Assembly: GCF_019654915.1 (NCBI RefSeq)
Contig: NZ_BPET01000034.1
Location: 1 to 57,729 of the forward strand
Direction of reading: 5' to 3'
DNA: 57,729 bases
Origin: Shewanella sp. MBTL60-007
GTDB lineage: Bacteria > Pseudomonadota > Gammaproteobacteria > Enterobacterales > Shewanellaceae
The position numbers and the translations under genes were made by a program. The notes below the pieces were generated by a model that saw nothing but the letters and a program-made list of their open reading frames with translations, was not told where the DNA came from and made no database searches. Positions 9,190 to 19,382 of this stretch are shown here, piece by piece. Within the stretch, counting starts at the first letter, position 1, and the number at the start of each line of letters is the position of its first letter.

Positions 9190-10575
9190 ATGAAATCATG
9201 CACTATCCCTTTGATAGCTGGCGTCTGTATTAGCATTTTTAGTAGCGCAGCCGTGGCAAAAACGAATCCCGCAGACAATGCACAATATGAAAAACGTTTC
9301 TCTAAGCAATATCAAAGCTGGCAGAAAACAGCTGACAGTAAAGAGGTGGATGATGCATTAGCCAGTGACCCTAATTTGGTTATTCTCTGGGCAGGTTACG
9401 GGTTCTCTAAAGATTACAACGCCCCAAGAGGGCACCAGTATGCGATTACCGATGTGAGAACCACACTTCGAACAGGTGCACCAATGAAAGAAGACGAAGG
9501 CCCTATGCCTATGGCCTGCTGGAGCTGTAAAAGTCCCGATGTACCAAGGGTGATTGAGGAGCAGGGGGAAGGGGAGTACTTTAAAGGTAAGTGGGCCAAA
9601 GGTGGCCCAGAAATTGTCAATGTGATTGGTTGTGCCGATTGTCATAAACCTGGAACACCCAAACTAAGGGTTGCGCGTCCATTTGCCGAGCGCGCCTTTG
9701 AAGCGATAGGTACGCCGTTTGATAAGGCAGATAAGAGTGAGAAGCAAAATATGGTCTGTGGTCAGTGCCATGTGGAATACTACTTTGAAAAAACTGCTGA
9801 ACATCCAAACTGGGTGAAGTTTCCTTGGGATAACGGTACCACAGTTGAGAATATGGAAGCTTACTATGACAAGCTGAAGTTTAAAGATTGGACTCACCAA
9901 CTATCAAAAGCGCCGATGTTAAAGGCGCAGCATCCTGGTTATGAAACCACTGCGCTAGGTATGCATGGTGATATGGGGGTATCGTGTACCGATTGTCATA
10001 TGCCGCGAGTTACCAATGCTGAAGGGAAGGAATACACCGACCATAATGTGGGCAGCCCGTTTGATAAGTTTGAGTTTACCTGTGCAAATTGTCATGAGCA
10101 GACCCAAGAGCAATTGCAGTCTTTAGTTCAAGCGAATAAAGATAAGGTCAATGCGCTAAAACTTAAGGCTGAGGCTGAACTTGTTAAAGCGCACTTTGAA
10201 GCGGCAGCAGCGTGGGAAGCTGGGGCATCTGAGAAGCAAATGACGGCAGCGTTAACCGATATTCGTCATGCACAGTGGCGTTGGGATTTTGCCATTGCCT
10301 CCCATGGTATTGCTGCTCATGCACCTGAAGAGGGACTGCGTATTTTAGAGACCTCATTAACTAAATCTGCTGAAGCGCGGAATAAGCTTGCAAAAGTATT
10401 AGCCACTCAAGGTGTTAAAACTGCGGTCACCATTCCCGATATTTCAACTAAGGCCAAAGCCCAAGCTGTCTTAGGTATGGATATGGATAAAATGAATGCA
10501 GACAAAGCCATTTTTATTGAGAAAGTCGTGCCTAAATGGGAAGCAGAATATAAGGCTGCCAATGGTGGCGAGTAG
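9190..10575 (+). CDS. nrfA: Periplasmic pentahaem cytochrome c nitrite reductase, ammonia-forming (NrfA)
   Basis: Reduces nitrite to ammonium with six electrons. The 461-residue precursor has a signal peptide (cleavage near AVA-K, residue 24), the diagnostic lysine-ligated active-site haem motif CWSCK, and four CXXCH motifs (CADCH, CGQCH, CTDCH, CANCH), five haems in total, plus the long C-terminal helices used for dimerisation. Length and motif order fit the family exactly. It has a GGATGGA ribosome site and its own terminator, so it is monocistronic with no nrfBCD genes nearby; in Shewanella the electron donor is usually a separate CymA-type quinol dehydrogenase (established knowledge). Confidence 0.96.
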   Translation: MKSCTIPLIAGVCISIFSSAAVAKTNPADNAQYEKRFSKQYQSWQKTADSKEVDDALASDPNLVILWAGYGFSKDYNAPRGHQYAITDVRTTLRTGAPMKEDEGPMPMACWSCKSPDVPRVIEEQGEGEYFKGKWAKGGPEIVNVIGCADCHKPGTPKLRVARPFAERAFEAIGTPFDKADKSEKQNMVCGQCHVEYYFEKTAEHPNWVKFPWDNGTTVENMEAYYDKLKFKDWTHQLSKAPMLKAQHPGYETTALGMHGDMGVSCTDCHMPRVTNAEGKEYTDHNVGSPFDKFEFTCANCHEQTQEQLQSLVQANKDKVNALKLKAEAELVKAHFEAAAAWEAGASEKQMTAALTDIRHAQWRWDFAIASHGIAAHAPEEGLRILETSLTKSAEARNKLAKVLATQGVKTAVTIPDISTKAKAQAVLGMDMDKMNADKAIFIEKVVPKWEAEYKAANGGE

Positions 10576-10597
10576 GCTTTAATCGCTGTGACTCAAT

Positions 10598-10630
10598 AAA
10601 ATCCGGGAAGTGAGTTTCCCGGATTTTTTT
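10598..10630 (+). terminator. Rho-independent terminator of nrfA
   Basis: AAAATCCGGGAA and TTCCCGGATTTT form a 12-bp stem with a 6-base loop, followed by a T run, 22 bp after the nrfA stop. Confidence 0.9.
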
Positions 10631-10815
10631 ATTTCTTCCCCAATGGATGAATCCAACGCAGTAAAAGGATTGTGGAGTGCTTCTCACTCGCTGTGGGCCT
10701 AAATAAACTGTCATTGACTCAGTAGGCGAGTCAATTCAAATTAGGGGGGAATTATCGATATGAACTTGTAAACTTCGCAAGTTGATGTTGCTGCAACACC
10801 TCATTCAAATCACTT

Positions 10816-11835
10816 TTACAAGGGAAACAGATACTTTTCAGCTTGCTTCCATCCCTTAGCCGTATTGGCATGAGGAACGGTATTGAGTATGTAGTTGAGT
10901 TCACCCGTATGGCGTAGTAATGATAACGCCATACACTGCTCTACCAAGCTTTGTGTATCGTTATAATCAATGCCATAGCCATCTAAAAAATGAGTGAATA
11001 CCTCTTTATCACCTAGCGCCAATAACAGACCCGGTGAAGTGAACTCAAATACGGGATCGGGGCAAATAATAGCGTCACCAAAGTCGATGATTCCGGTCAA
11101 ACGGACTCCATCTTTCGTGCGTTTTACTAGCAGATTTGCAGGATGCAGGTCGGTATGAATTAAATGGTCTGGGCCCTGTTTGCATTGGATATTAATGTTA
11201 TTTAAGTAAGGCTCTAAGTCAGATAAGAATGGCTCCACTAAACCTTGCTGTTGTCGTTTTTGGTAAATATTATCTCGCTGCGTTTGCAAAAAGAGTGGCC
11301 AGTCTAAGGTGAGCTCTGTAGCTTCCTCAGTAATCGCTCCCGAGGCTGTGGAAACGGGGAGCTGGTGTAGCGCCTGACAGAAACCGCCTAATTGAAACGC
11401 AATGTCCTGTATTTCTTGTCGCGCTAGCGTTGGCAGAAGAGAAGCGAGGTTATCGCCCTCAACAAAGCTCATAAAAATATAGTCCCAATTTCTATAGCGG
11501 CCATGACAGATGAGCTTTGGTACTTCGAGCTCTAGCTCTACTTGGGCTAACAGTTTAAGGCCAGCAAGTTCCGCTCTGGCTTGTTGAGACCAGTTGGGCG
11601 GTACCAACTTCAGGACGAACTTTTGCTGCCCTTCAAAAATAAACACCGGATTAGCCCCCTCGGCAACGCGTGTGCAGCCGGAATAGCTAAGCTGATGGTT
11701 GGTCGCTAAGATCTCGGTCAGAGGTTGCCAGAAGTCAAAGTCGAGATAATCAATGATGTCGCAGGCCAAGTCGTATTCAGGTGTTTCAGGTAAGAAAAGG
11801 GCTGAAGGATATTGCGTTAAAAATGGCGGATTCAT
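10816..11835 (-). CDS. Aminoglycoside phosphotransferase-fold (APH) family kinase
   Basis: Predicted small-molecule phosphotransferase. The 339-residue protein has a kinase N-lobe (GANPVFIF and FVLKLV with the ATP-binding lysine), the catalytic loop LIHTDLHPANLL (H-D-X4-N type) and the metal-binding IIDFGDA, all intact. The substrate is unknown: APH-fold enzymes in environmental bacteria act on sugars, amino alcohols or antibiotics. It lies downstream of the CoA-transferase genes on the same strand but behind a terminator, so it is probably expressed separately. No evidence of antibiotic resistance. Confidence 0.8.
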   Translation of the reverse strand: MNPPFLTQYPSALFLPETPEYDLACDIIDYLDFDFWQPLTEILATNHQLSYSGCTRVAEGANPVFIFEGQQKFVLKLVPPNWSQQARAELAGLKLLAQVELELEVPKLICHGRYRNWDYIFMSFVEGDNLASLLPTLARQEIQDIAFQLGGFCQALHQLPVSTASGAITEEATELTLDWPLFLQTQRDNIYQKRQQQGLVEPFLSDLEPYLNNINIQCKQGPDHLIHTDLHPANLLVKRTKDGVRLTGIIDFGDAIICPDPVFEFTSPGLLLALGDKEVFTHFLDGYGIDYNDTQSLVEQCMALSLLRHTGELNYILNTVPHANTAKGWKQAEKYLFPL

Positions 11836-11867
11836 TGTCTTGATAATGTGTAACCCTAGGGCTCAAT

Positions 11868-11897
11868 AAAACGCAGCCTCTAGTAAGCTGCGTTTTA
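11868..11897 (-). terminator. Terminator after the liu/CoA-transferase operon
   Basis: AAAACGCAGC and GCTGCGTTTT form a 10-bp stem with a 9-base loop and T-rich flanks, between the CoA-transferase beta gene and the APH-fold gene. Confidence 0.8.
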
Positions 11898-11966
11898 GTT
11901 TTAAATTAGAGCGTCAAACTAACGCTCAACTAAGAGAAGATAAGCTTGATGCTGCTTTAATACTCG

Positions 11967-12623
11967 CTAAAAGCTCATCTCTGGTACATGCTCAGGGACC
12001 ACAAGCTTACCAGCTGTTTTAGAGACAATCTCTTCAACCGATACTCCGGGGGCACGTTCTAATAAATGAAACGCGCCGTCTTTGATTTCCATAAAGGCTA
12101 AATCGGTTAATACCCGTTTGATGCAACCAAACCCGGTTAGTGGCAGTTCACACTTAGGAAGTAGCTTAGAGTTACCTTTTTTATCGGCGTGCATCATAGT
12201 CACAATAATATTGTCGGCGCCGGCGACTAGATCCATGGCGCCGCCCATGCCTTTAATCAGTTTGCCTGGGATCATCCATGATGCAATAGAGCCTTGCTCA
12301 TCGACTTCAAATGCGCCAAGAACCGTTAAGTCTACATGGCCGCCGCGGATCATGGCAAAGCTCTCTGCAGATGAGAAAAACGAAGCACCATCGACGGCAG
12401 TAACTGTCTGCTTACCAGCATTGATTAAATCGGCATCAATGGTTTCCTCGGTAGGGAACTCGCCCATACCTAATAAACCATTTTCTGATTGCAGCATTAC
12501 CTGCATGCCTTCAGGGATATAGTTGGCCACTAAGGTAGGAATACCAATACCTAGGTTGACGTAAAAGCCATCTTGAAGCTCTTTGGCAACACGTTGTGCC
12601 AGTTGTTCTCTTGATAACGCCAT
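11967..12623 (-). CDS. scoB: 3-oxoacid CoA-transferase, subunit B (beta)
   Basis: With subunit A it moves CoA from succinyl-CoA or acetyl-CoA to acetoacetate, the product of leucine breakdown. The 218-residue protein has the class I CoA-transferase signature QSENGLLGMG with the catalytic Glu (about residues 46-54), the family N-terminal region YVNLGIGIPTL and a C-terminal PEHVPEM. It lies 12 bp after subunit A with a good ribosome site (GGAGGCAGCACTATG). In the AtoDA nomenclature this would be atoA. Confidence 0.92.
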   Translation of the reverse strand: MALSREQLAQRVAKELQDGFYVNLGIGIPTLVANYIPEGMQVMLQSENGLLGMGEFPTEETIDADLINAGKQTVTAVDGASFFSSAESFAMIRGGHVDLTVLGAFEVDEQGSIASWMIPGKLIKGMGGAMDLVAGADNIIVTMMHADKKGNSKLLPKCELPLTGFGCIKRVLTDLAFMEIKDGAFHLLERAPGVSVEEIVSKTAGKLVVPEHVPEMSF

Positions 12624-12635
12624 AGTGCTGCCTCC

Positions 12636-13352
12636 TTATGCTTTTGATTCAGAGCTTGGTTTAACTGTACGTTGTTCGATACGTTTTTCAAATTTGCCTT
12701 GAATAACGCGGTTTACGTATATGCCTGGAGTGTGAATATGGTCAGGGTCAAGCTCTCCCGGCTCAACGATATGCTCAGCCTCTACTACAGTGATTTTACC
12801 TGCGGTTGCCATCATAGGGTTAAAATTAGCGGCGGTTTTACGGAACACTAAGTTACCCATGGTGTCGGCTTTCCATGCGCGAACTAAGGCAAAGTCTGCT
12901 TTTAATGCTGGCTCTAACACATAGTGGCGGCCATCAATTTCACGAGTCTCTTTGCCTTCAGCTACTGGTGTGCCATAGCCTGTTGCGGTGAAAAATGCCG
13001 GAATGCCAGCACCACCTGCGCGAATTTTCTCGGCCAGAGTGCCTTGTGGGGTCAAGATAACGTTAAGCTCACCGGATAACATCTGCTGCTCGAAGGTGGC
13101 ATTTTCTCCCACATAAGAAGCAATCATGGTATCAATTTGACGGCTCTTTAATAGCAAGCCTAAACCAAAGTCATCGACACCGGCATTGTTTGAGATTGCG
13201 GTAAGTCCGGTGACACCGGTTTTAACCATTTGCGCGATTAACCCTTCAGGTATACCGCACAGTCCAAAACCGCCAACCATGACTGTCATATCGTTAGTTA
13301 GGCCTGCAAGCGCCTCGTCATAACTTGCGACAACTTTATTGAGTCCTGCCAT
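12636..13352 (-). CDS. scoA: 3-oxoacid CoA-transferase, subunit A (alpha)
   Basis: Partner of subunit B in acetoacetate activation. The 238-residue protein has the family motif [16 protein letters not shown] (about residues 25-40), AISNNAG (about residues 52-58) and the [23 protein letters not shown] region. AAGGAGATAACGATA precedes the ATG. It is separated from the HMG-CoA lyase gene by 225 bp that hold a heptanucleotide repeat, so it may have its own promoter or be read through from the liu operon. The equivalent E. coli name is atoD. Confidence 0.92.
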   Translation of the reverse strand: MAGLNKVVASYDEALAGLTNDMTVMVGGFGLCGIPEGLIAQMVKTGVTGLTAISNNAGVDDFGLGLLLKSRQIDTMIASYVGENATFEQQMLSGELNVILTPQGTLAEKIRAGGAGIPAFFTATGYGTPVAEGKETREIDGRHYVLEPALKADFALVRAWKADTMGNLVFRKTAANFNPMMATAGKITVVEAEHIVEPGELDPDHIHTPGIYVNRVIQGKFEKRIEQRTVKPSSESKA

Positions 13353-13482
13353 TATCGTTATCTCCTTATTCCTATATTAGGAGTGAGTTAAGCCTGCTCT
13401 AATCAGTTAGAAACTAAACACAGATCTAAGGGGGATCGCATCTGCGTTTACAGGCTTATGTTTTGTCCATTGCTAAATCATG

Positions 13483-13567
13483 CTAGAACCTAGAACCTAG
13501 AACCTAGAACCTAGAACCTAGAACCTAGAACCTAGAACCTCTAATACCCAAGCCTAGAACTAGAACC
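13483..13567. repeat. Tandem heptanucleotide repeat (CTAGAAC), 8 perfect copies plus a degenerate tail
   Basis: Eight head-to-tail copies of CTAGAAC run from 13483 to 13538, followed by 29 bp of imperfect copies to the edge of liuE. It lies in the 225-bp gap between liuE and the CoA-transferase genes. The unit contains the tetranucleotide CTAG. Shorter versions recur at 39397-39407 in the ivd operon. No coding role is visible. Confidence 0.9.
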
Positions 13568-13577
13568 TTCTTGCTCT

Positions 13578-14474
13578 CTACTCGCTTAGTGCTCTAGCAA
13601 CCTTCGAACCCGATTGGCGTCCGAGCGCTTGGCTAATTTTATTGCCAGCTAGGGCGAGTTTATTTAAGTCTATGCCTGTTTCTATACCCAGCCCATGCAG
13701 CATGTAGACTAAGTCTTCAGTGGCTAAATTTCCCGATGCGCCTTTAGCGTAGGGGCAGCCGCCAAGACCCGCGACTGAGGAGTCGATCACGCTGACTCCG
13801 GTTTCTAAGCAGGCTAAAATATTGGCTAGTGCTTGTCCGTAAGTGTCATGAAAATGCAGTGCTAGCTTTTCAACGGGAACGACTTTCGCCACTGATTCAA
13901 CCATTCTACGGGCATTAAGCGGTGTGCCAACGCCTATGGTGTCGCCAAGGGAAATCTCATAACAGCCCATTTTGTAAAGTAATTCAGACACCCGAGCCAC
14001 TTCGCTTAACTTTATCTCACCTTCATAAGGACAGCCTAAGGTACAGGAGACATAACCTCGCACAGGCACATTTCTGGCCTTAGCAAGCTCCATTACTGGG
14101 ATAAAGCGCTCGATGGATTCTTCTATCGAGCAGTTAATATTCTTTTGGCTAAAGCTTTCAGAAGCCGAGCCAAAGATAGCCACTTCATCGCTATCAGCGT
14201 CAAGTGCGAGTTCCAAGCCTTTTAAATTGGGGGTTAGCGCGCTGTAGGTGACACCGTCATGGCGAGCGATTCCTGCTAGTACGTCAGCTGAGTCGGCCAT
14301 TTGCGGCACCCATTTAGGCGATACAAAGCTGGCAGCCTCGATACGCGTTACACCAGCTGCGGCCAAATCTTCAATGAGTACGATCTTATCTTGAGTGGTA
14401 ACCGGCTGTTCATTTTGCAAGCCATCACGGGCGCCCACTTCAAAGATGCTAACCTTTTTTGGATAAGCAGCCAT
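13578..14474 (-). CDS. liuE: Hydroxymethylglutaryl-CoA lyase (LiuE/MvaB)
   Basis: Cleaves 3-hydroxy-3-methylglutaryl-CoA to acetoacetate and acetyl-CoA, the last step of leucine catabolism. The 298-residue protein has the N-terminal [12 protein letters not shown] substrate and metal motif, the HFHDTYG metal-ligand histidine pair, and the signature [17 protein letters not shown] with the catalytic Cys (about residues 230-246). Its ATG directly abuts the stop of the small duplicated liuD fragment (TAA-ATG), so it is probably translated by coupling. Confidence 0.95.
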   Translation of the reverse strand: MAAYPKKVSIFEVGARDGLQNEQPVTTQDKIVLIEDLAAAGVTRIEAASFVSPKWVPQMADSADVLAGIARHDGVTYSALTPNLKGLELALDADSDEVAIFGSASESFSQKNINCSIEESIERFIPVMELAKARNVPVRGYVSCTLGCPYEGEIKLSEVARVSELLYKMGCYEISLGDTIGVGTPLNARRMVESVAKVVPVEKLALHFHDTYGQALANILACLETGVSVIDSSVAGLGGCPYAKGASGNLATEDLVYMLHGLGIETGIDLNKLALAGNKISQALGRQSGSKVARALSE

Positions 14475-14645
14475 TTATGCACTTTCCTCAGCTTCAGCAG
14501 GTTCAACTTCAGCAGCTTCAACTTCAGCTATGACCTCGGCAAGTAACATACCGTCACTAACTAACTCTCCAGGCTCGAAGAAAAACGCACTGACTACGCC
14601 ATCAAAGGGCGATTCTATTGCGTTTATTACATGAGTCATCTTCAT
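14475..14645 (-). pseudogene. Duplicated C-terminal half of the LiuD biotinyl domain (56-codon ORF)
   Basis: An open frame of 56 codons repeats the end of liuD. It starts with MKM, the second half of the biotinylation motif, then after a divergent stretch (THVINA) continues with IESPFDGVVSAFFFEPGELVSDGMLLAEV as in LiuD, ending in an acidic Ala/Glu tail. Its ATG overlaps the liuD stop (ATGA) and its TAA abuts the liuE ATG. At DNA level 52 bp (14569-14620) match liuD positions 14724-14775 exactly. It could be a remnant of a partial tandem duplication or a translated half-domain; the intact frame and coupling signals leave both open. Confidence 0.75.
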
Positions 14646-16753
14646 CCTGCTTCTTCCTTTTCTGCTGTCATTTCTGCTTCGGCTTCAACTTCAGCCAGAA
14701 GCATACCGTCACTCACGAGTTCACCAGGCTCGAAGAAAAACGCACTGACTACGCCATCAAAGGGCGATTCTATTGTGTACTCCATCTTCATGGCTTCCAT
14801 CACCATAATGCCTTGGCCAGCTTTGACATTATCACCGACAGCGACAAGTTGCGTCACAATAGTGCCGTTCATAGGCGCCTTGAGTTTATCTTCAAGGTTA
14901 TCTTGCTCTTCAATCACTTCAGATTCGAGCGCACGGTAGTGATAGCTGGTGGAATCAATAAATAGGGTAAAGTCATCACCCACTTGGCTAACAGGTAGAC
15001 TGATTTTATGACCGTTAGATTTACGGGTATCGGGTTGCTGGATTTGCTCTGTTTGTTCTGAGTTAAGCGTTTGCACACTGATCTCAGCATGCAGCGTCTC
15101 AGCTACTAATTCACCTGAGAGGGTGATTAGGCAATCATCAAGCTGTAACTGATATTGCGACTGACCAGCGACTTGAGTCTCGATTAAATCAAGGTGATTA
15201 ATTTGATGGTTGTCATCTAACAGCGCCACTTGATGTTGGCTGGCACTATTGAGCCTAAAGCCGCTGTTATTGCTCCATGGAGAGTAGGGATCATGGCTAG
15301 CGTTAGCGGCAATTTTTGCCAGTTTTTTACGGACACAAAGTTGATAAAGCGCCGCTAAGCTAAGGGCGACTTTTTGTTGCTCAGGGCTTACTGCTGACTG
15401 CGCTAATAACCCGTCGCCATAGCGCTCGATAAAGTCAGTGCTAAAGCTTGCGTCACTAAAAGCTGTGTGCTTGGCAATATTGGCTAAAAATTCGATATTG
15501 TGTTTAAGGCCACTGATTTGATAATCATCCAATGCGTGCACTAAACGCTGCAGTGCGCGAGGGCGTGATTCATCCCAAGTGATAAGCTTTGAAATCATGG
15601 GGTCGTAAAAGTTACTGATCACATCATTTTCACGCACGCCAGAGTCGATACGCACAAATTGGCTTTGTGCCGGTTCACGTAAAAAATCGAGCTTACCGCT
15701 TGCTGGTAAAAAGTCATTTTGCGGATCTTCAGCGTAAATACGTGCTTCAAAAGCATGACCAGTAATTTTCACTTCATCTTGTTTAAGCGGTAATTTGCTA
15801 CCACTGGCAACCATTAGCTGCCATTTGACGAGATCTTGGCCTGTTACCAGCTCTGTCACCGGATGCTCTACCTGCAAACGGGTATTCATCTCCATGAAAT
15901 AGAAGCTATCATCAGTATCTAATAAAAACTCAACCGTACCTGCGCCTTCATAATTGATGGCTTTGGCAGCGGCAACCGCAGCTTCTCCCATTTTTACTCT
16001 TAGGGCGTCACTTAGACCCGGAGCAGGCGCTTCTTCTACCACTTTTTGATGGCGACGCTGAATTGAACAGTCGCGATCAGACAAGTAAATACAGCTGCCA
16101 TGGCTATCGGCAAATACTTGTACTTCAACGTGGCGCGGTTGGCGTAGATAACGCTCCATCAAAAGCTTGTCGTTACCAAAAGAGCTAATCGCTTCACGTC
16201 TTGCAGAGTGAATAGCATCGAGCACTTCACTACTATTTTCAACAATGCGCATACCTTTACCACCGCCACCAAAGGCAGCTTTAATGAGTAAAGGGTAGCC
16301 CATCTTGTTTGCCTCAGAAACGAGCAAATCATCGTCTTGCGCATCACCGTGATAGCCGGGAACTAAAGGCACGTTCGCCGCGCCCATGATGGCTTTTGCA
16401 GCGCTCTTACTGCCCATCGAGTCAATCGCTGCCGCGCTTGGACCAACAAAGGCAATATTAGCCTGCTCGCACTTGAGGGCAAACTCAGCGTTTTCCGATA
16501 GGAAGCCATAGCCGGGGTGGATAGCTTGAGCGCCGGATTGTTTGGCGATCTCGATAATCAAATCGCCTTTAAGATAGGAGTCAGCAGGGGCGCTGCCACC
16601 TAAGTAAAAGGCTTCATCGGCCATGGCAACATGGCGAGCATTGATATCGGCATCAGAATACAGTGCAACAGTGCGAACGCCCATGGCTTTGGCGGTGTCG
16701 ATAATCCTACAAGCAATTTCGCCTCGGTTAGCAATTAGCAATTTAGTGAACAT
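14642..16753 (-). CDS. liuD: 3-methylcrotonyl-CoA carboxylase, biotin-containing alpha subunit (LiuD)
   Basis: Carries biotin carboxylase and biotin carboxyl carrier functions and, with LiuB, carboxylates 3-methylcrotonyl-CoA to 3-methylglutaconyl-CoA. From the chosen ATG the protein is 703 residues: MFTKLLIANRGEIACRI at the N-terminus, the ATP-grasp loop AFGGGGKGMRIV (about residues 160-172), the VEFLLD and MNTRLQVEHPVTE signatures, and a C-terminal biotinyl domain with EAMKM. This start has a strong AAGGAGCTC ribosome site and begins one base after the liuC stop; an open extension upstream overlaps liuC and is unlikely to be used. The 3' end is duplicated just downstream. Confidence 0.95.
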   Translation of the reverse strand: MFTKLLIANRGEIACRIIDTAKAMGVRTVALYSDADINARHVAMADEAFYLGGSAPADSYLKGDLIIEIAKQSGAQAIHPGYGFLSENAEFALKCEQANIAFVGPSAAAIDSMGSKSAAKAIMGAANVPLVPGYHGDAQDDDLLVSEANKMGYPLLIKAAFGGGGKGMRIVENSSEVLDAIHSARREAISSFGNDKLLMERYLRQPRHVEVQVFADSHGSCIYLSDRDCSIQRRHQKVVEEAPAPGLSDALRVKMGEAAVAAAKAINYEGAGTVEFLLDTDDSFYFMEMNTRLQVEHPVTELVTGQDLVKWQLMVASGSKLPLKQDEVKITGHAFEARIYAEDPQNDFLPASGKLDFLREPAQSQFVRIDSGVRENDVISNFYDPMISKLITWDESRPRALQRLVHALDDYQISGLKHNIEFLANIAKHTAFSDASFSTDFIERYGDGLLAQSAVSPEQQKVALSLAALYQLCVRKKLAKIAANASHDPYSPWSNNSGFRLNSASQHQVALLDDNHQINHLDLIETQVAGQSQYQLQLDDCLITLSGELVAETLHAEISVQTLNSEQTEQIQQPDTRKSNGHKISLPVSQVGDDFTLFIDSTSYHYRALESEVIEEQDNLEDKLKAPMNGTIVTQLVAVGDNVKAGQGIMVMEAMKMEYTIESPFDGVVSAFFFEPGELVSDGMLLAEVEAEAEMTAEKEEAG

Positions 16754-16754
16754 G

Positions 16755-17633
16755 TTATTGAGCTCCTTGTCCGCTGGCGTCATTATTATTTTTTGTTGCC
16801 GCGTTGACGTTTGTGGTTGTTGGCCATTGTGGGCTGCGCTTTTCAAAAAAGGCATTGAGTCCTTCTTGGCCTTCATCTGATACGCGAATACGTGCAATGC
16901 GCTCACTGGTATGGTCTAAAGTACCTTGGTCTATTACGCCGCTCTCAAGGGTCGATAGTAGTGTCTTCACCCAAGCCATTCCCTGTGGACTGTTATTGAG
17001 CAGCGCGGCAATGATGGGTTGTGCTGCTATCTCTAGCTCATCATCGATCTCGTGAATGATCTGAAGCTCAAGGGCTTTTTGCGCGTTAAAACGTTCGGCG
17101 GTTAACATGTAACGACGAGCAGCACGTTGCCCCATGGCGCGGGTGACATACGGGCTAATCACGGCTGGAATAAGCCCAAGTTTGACTTCACTTAAGCAAA
17201 AGCTAGCCCGCTGATTGGCGATAGCAATATCGCTGCAGCAAATTAGCCCAAGTGCACCACCAAAGGCTGCACCTTGAACTAAGGCAATAGTGGGTTTTGG
17301 AAATTTATCCAGCAATGACATTAGCTTGGCAAGCTCGTTGGCATCGCTAAGGTTCTGCTCAAAATCCATCTTGGCTTGCTTGCGCATCCAATTGAGGTCA
17401 GCACCGGCACTAAAGTTTTTACCGTTGGCTTTTAGCACTAAGACCTGACATTGAGGGTGATGACTGAAGTGTTCTAGCACCTTAATCATTTCACTAATCA
17501 TCACCTCATCGAAGGCGTTATGCTTGTCGGCTCGGTTGAGCACCATCTGAGCTACGCCACCATCGAGCTCACAACTTACATACTGTAATTCTTGACTGAG
17601 TAGTGTGGTATCTATTGTGACTGAGTTATTCAT
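16755..17633 (-). CDS. liuC: 3-methylglutaconyl-CoA hydratase, enoyl-CoA hydratase family (LiuC)
   Basis: Hydrates 3-methylglutaconyl-CoA to HMG-CoA. The 292-residue crotonase-fold protein has NFSAGADLNWM (about residues 72-82) for CoA binding, the oxyanion region GAAFGGALGLICCSDIA, and FCLSEVKLGLIPAVISPYV with the acid/base Glu. The Asn/Gly-rich end (about the last 20 residues) is a variable tail. It sits between liuB (57 bp gap) and liuD (one base). Confidence 0.93.
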   Translation of the reverse strand: MNNSVTIDTTLLSQELQYVSCELDGGVAQMVLNRADKHNAFDEVMISEMIKVLEHFSHHPQCQVLVLKANGKNFSAGADLNWMRKQAKMDFEQNLSDANELAKLMSLLDKFPKPTIALVQGAAFGGALGLICCSDIAIANQRASFCLSEVKLGLIPAVISPYVTRAMGQRAARRYMLTAERFNAQKALELQIIHEIDDELEIAAQPIIAALLNNSPQGMAWVKTLLSTLESGVIDQGTLDHTSERIARIRVSDEGQEGLNAFFEKRSPQWPTTTNVNAATKNNNDASGQGAQ

Positions 17634-17690
17634 TGTTATCTGTCCATTGTGTTTTCTAAGTCGATGTTTTCTATGTATCCCAGGAGTGGG

Positions 17691-19298
17691 TTACATACGG
17701 AATACACCAAACTTAGTGTCTTCAATCGGCGCGTTTAGCGCAGCAGATAAGGCTAAACCAACAACGTCACGGGTTTGAGCTGGGTCAATAATGCCGTCAT
17801 CCCATAATCTGGCGCTCGCGTGGTAGGGATGACCCTCTTGTTCATACTTATCGACAATTGGCTGACGGAAGTCTTGCTCTTCTTGGGCAGACCACTCAAC
17901 CCCTTTACGGGCGAGGCCATCGCGTTTGACCGTAGCCAATACACCAGCGGCTTGCTCTCCGCCCATCACCGAGATGCGTGCATTGGGCCACATCCACATC
18001 ATAGTCGGCTCGAATGCGCGGCCGCACATACCGTAGTTACCTGCGCCATAGCTGCCGCCAATAATCACGGTGAACTTAGGGACATTGGCACAGGACACGG
18101 CAGTCACCATCTTAGCGCCGTGCTTAGCGATGCCTTCATGCTCGTACTTTTTACCTACCATAAAGCCAGTAATATTTTGTAGGAATAAAAGTGGGATCTT
18201 GCGTTGGCAGCATAGCTCAATGAAGTGAGCGCCTTTTTGCGCCGACTCTGAAAATAAGATGCCGTTATTGGCCACAATACCCACTGGGTAGCCGTGAATA
18301 CGGGCAAAGCCACAGACTAAGGTGTTGCCGTAATTTGCTTTAAACTCATCAAAATCTGAATCATCCACTAGACGAGCGATGACCTCTTTTACGTCAAACG
18401 GCTTTTTAAGATCGGTACCGACAATGCCGTATAACTCGTTGATATCAAATTTAGGCGGTTTTACTGGGCTTAGTTGGGCGCGAATTTCTTTTTGATGGTT
18501 AAGGCGAGTCACCGCTTTGCGAGCAAGTTCTAATGCGTGCTCATCGTTTTGTGCCATGTGGTCTGCAACACCCGATATTTTGGTGTGTACTTCAGCGCCG
18601 CCAAGCTCTTCTGCTGTCACTTCTTCACCAGTTGCGGCTTTTACTAACGGTGGGCCAGCTAAAAAGATGGTGCCTTGCTCTTTAACGATAATCGATTCAT
18701 CGGCCATCGCGGGCACATAGGCTCCTCCGGCGGTGCAAAGTCCCATTACTACGGCAATTTGTGGAATGCCTTTAGCTGACATTTGCGCTTGGTTATAGAA
18801 GATACGACCGAAATGGTCTCTATCAGGAAACACTTCATCTTGACGAGGCAGGTTTGCTCCGCCAGAGTCCACCAGATAGATACAAGGGAGGTGACAACGA
18901 CTGGCAATATCTTGGGCACGTAGATGTTTTTTCACCGTCACAGGGTAATAAGTACCGCCTTTTACAGTTGCATCGTTTGCAATAATCATGCATTCAACGC
19001 CACTAACTCGGCCAATTCCGGCAATTACACCCGCTGCAGGTACTACATCTTCATAAAGCTCATAGGCGGCAAACTGCGAGATCTCTAAAAACGGAGAACC
19101 TGGATCCAGCAGTTTTTCTACTCGCTGTCGCGGCAGCAGTTTGCCTCGTGAAAGATGGCGGTTGCGAGCGACTTCACCGCCACCTTGCTCAATTTGATGG
19201 AGTTTTAGTTTTAAGTCTTGAACCACGGTAGCCATGTCATCAAACTTGGCTTTGAATTCATCGCTACGGGCATTAATACGGCTGCTTAGTTGCGTCAC
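17691..19298 (-). CDS. liuB: 3-methylcrotonyl-CoA carboxylase carboxyltransferase (beta) subunit (LiuB)
   Basis: Transfers the carboxyl group from biotin on LiuD to 3-methylcrotonyl-CoA. The 535-residue protein has the two crotonase-like carboxyltransferase domains, with [11 protein letters not shown] (about residues 190-200) and [16 protein letters not shown] with [19 protein letters not shown] (about residues 410-450), which are diagnostic of MCC rather than propionyl-CoA carboxylase. Length fits the family. It lies 84 bp after liuA. Confidence 0.95.
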   Translation of the reverse strand: MTQLSSRINARSDEFKAKFDDMATVVQDLKLKLHQIEQGGGEVARNRHLSRGKLLPRQRVEKLLDPGSPFLEISQFAAYELYEDVVPAAGVIAGIGRVSGVECMIIANDATVKGGTYYPVTVKKHLRAQDIASRCHLPCIYLVDSGGANLPRQDEVFPDRDHFGRIFYNQAQMSAKGIPQIAVVMGLCTAGGAYVPAMADESIIVKEQGTIFLAGPPLVKAATGEEVTAEELGGAEVHTKISGVADHMAQNDEHALELARKAVTRLNHQKEIRAQLSPVKPPKFDINELYGIVGTDLKKPFDVKEVIARLVDDSDFDEFKANYGNTLVCGFARIHGYPVGIVANNGILFSESAQKGAHFIELCCQRKIPLLFLQNITGFMVGKKYEHEGIAKHGAKMVTAVSCANVPKFTVIIGGSYGAGNYGMCGRAFEPTMMWMWPNARISVMGGEQAAGVLATVKRDGLARKGVEWSAQEEQDFRQPIVDKYEQEGHPYHASARLWDDGIIDPAQTRDVVGLALSAALNAPIEDTKFGVFRM

Positions 19299-19382
19299 AA
19301 TTTCAATCCTTTTGAAGCTGTTTGAGTGAGGCGGCGTTAAGCAAGCCGCCTTGATGCTTGTCTGTTTACAGAGCAGGTTAGG

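Noticed and set aside
10816..11835. Antibiotic-resistance gene
   Set aside because: The APH fold is shared by many metabolic kinases and there is no mobile-element or resistance context.
16754..16906. 51-residue N-terminal extension of LiuD
   Set aside because: It overlaps liuC, lacks family similarity, and the ATG at 16753 has a strong ribosome site.
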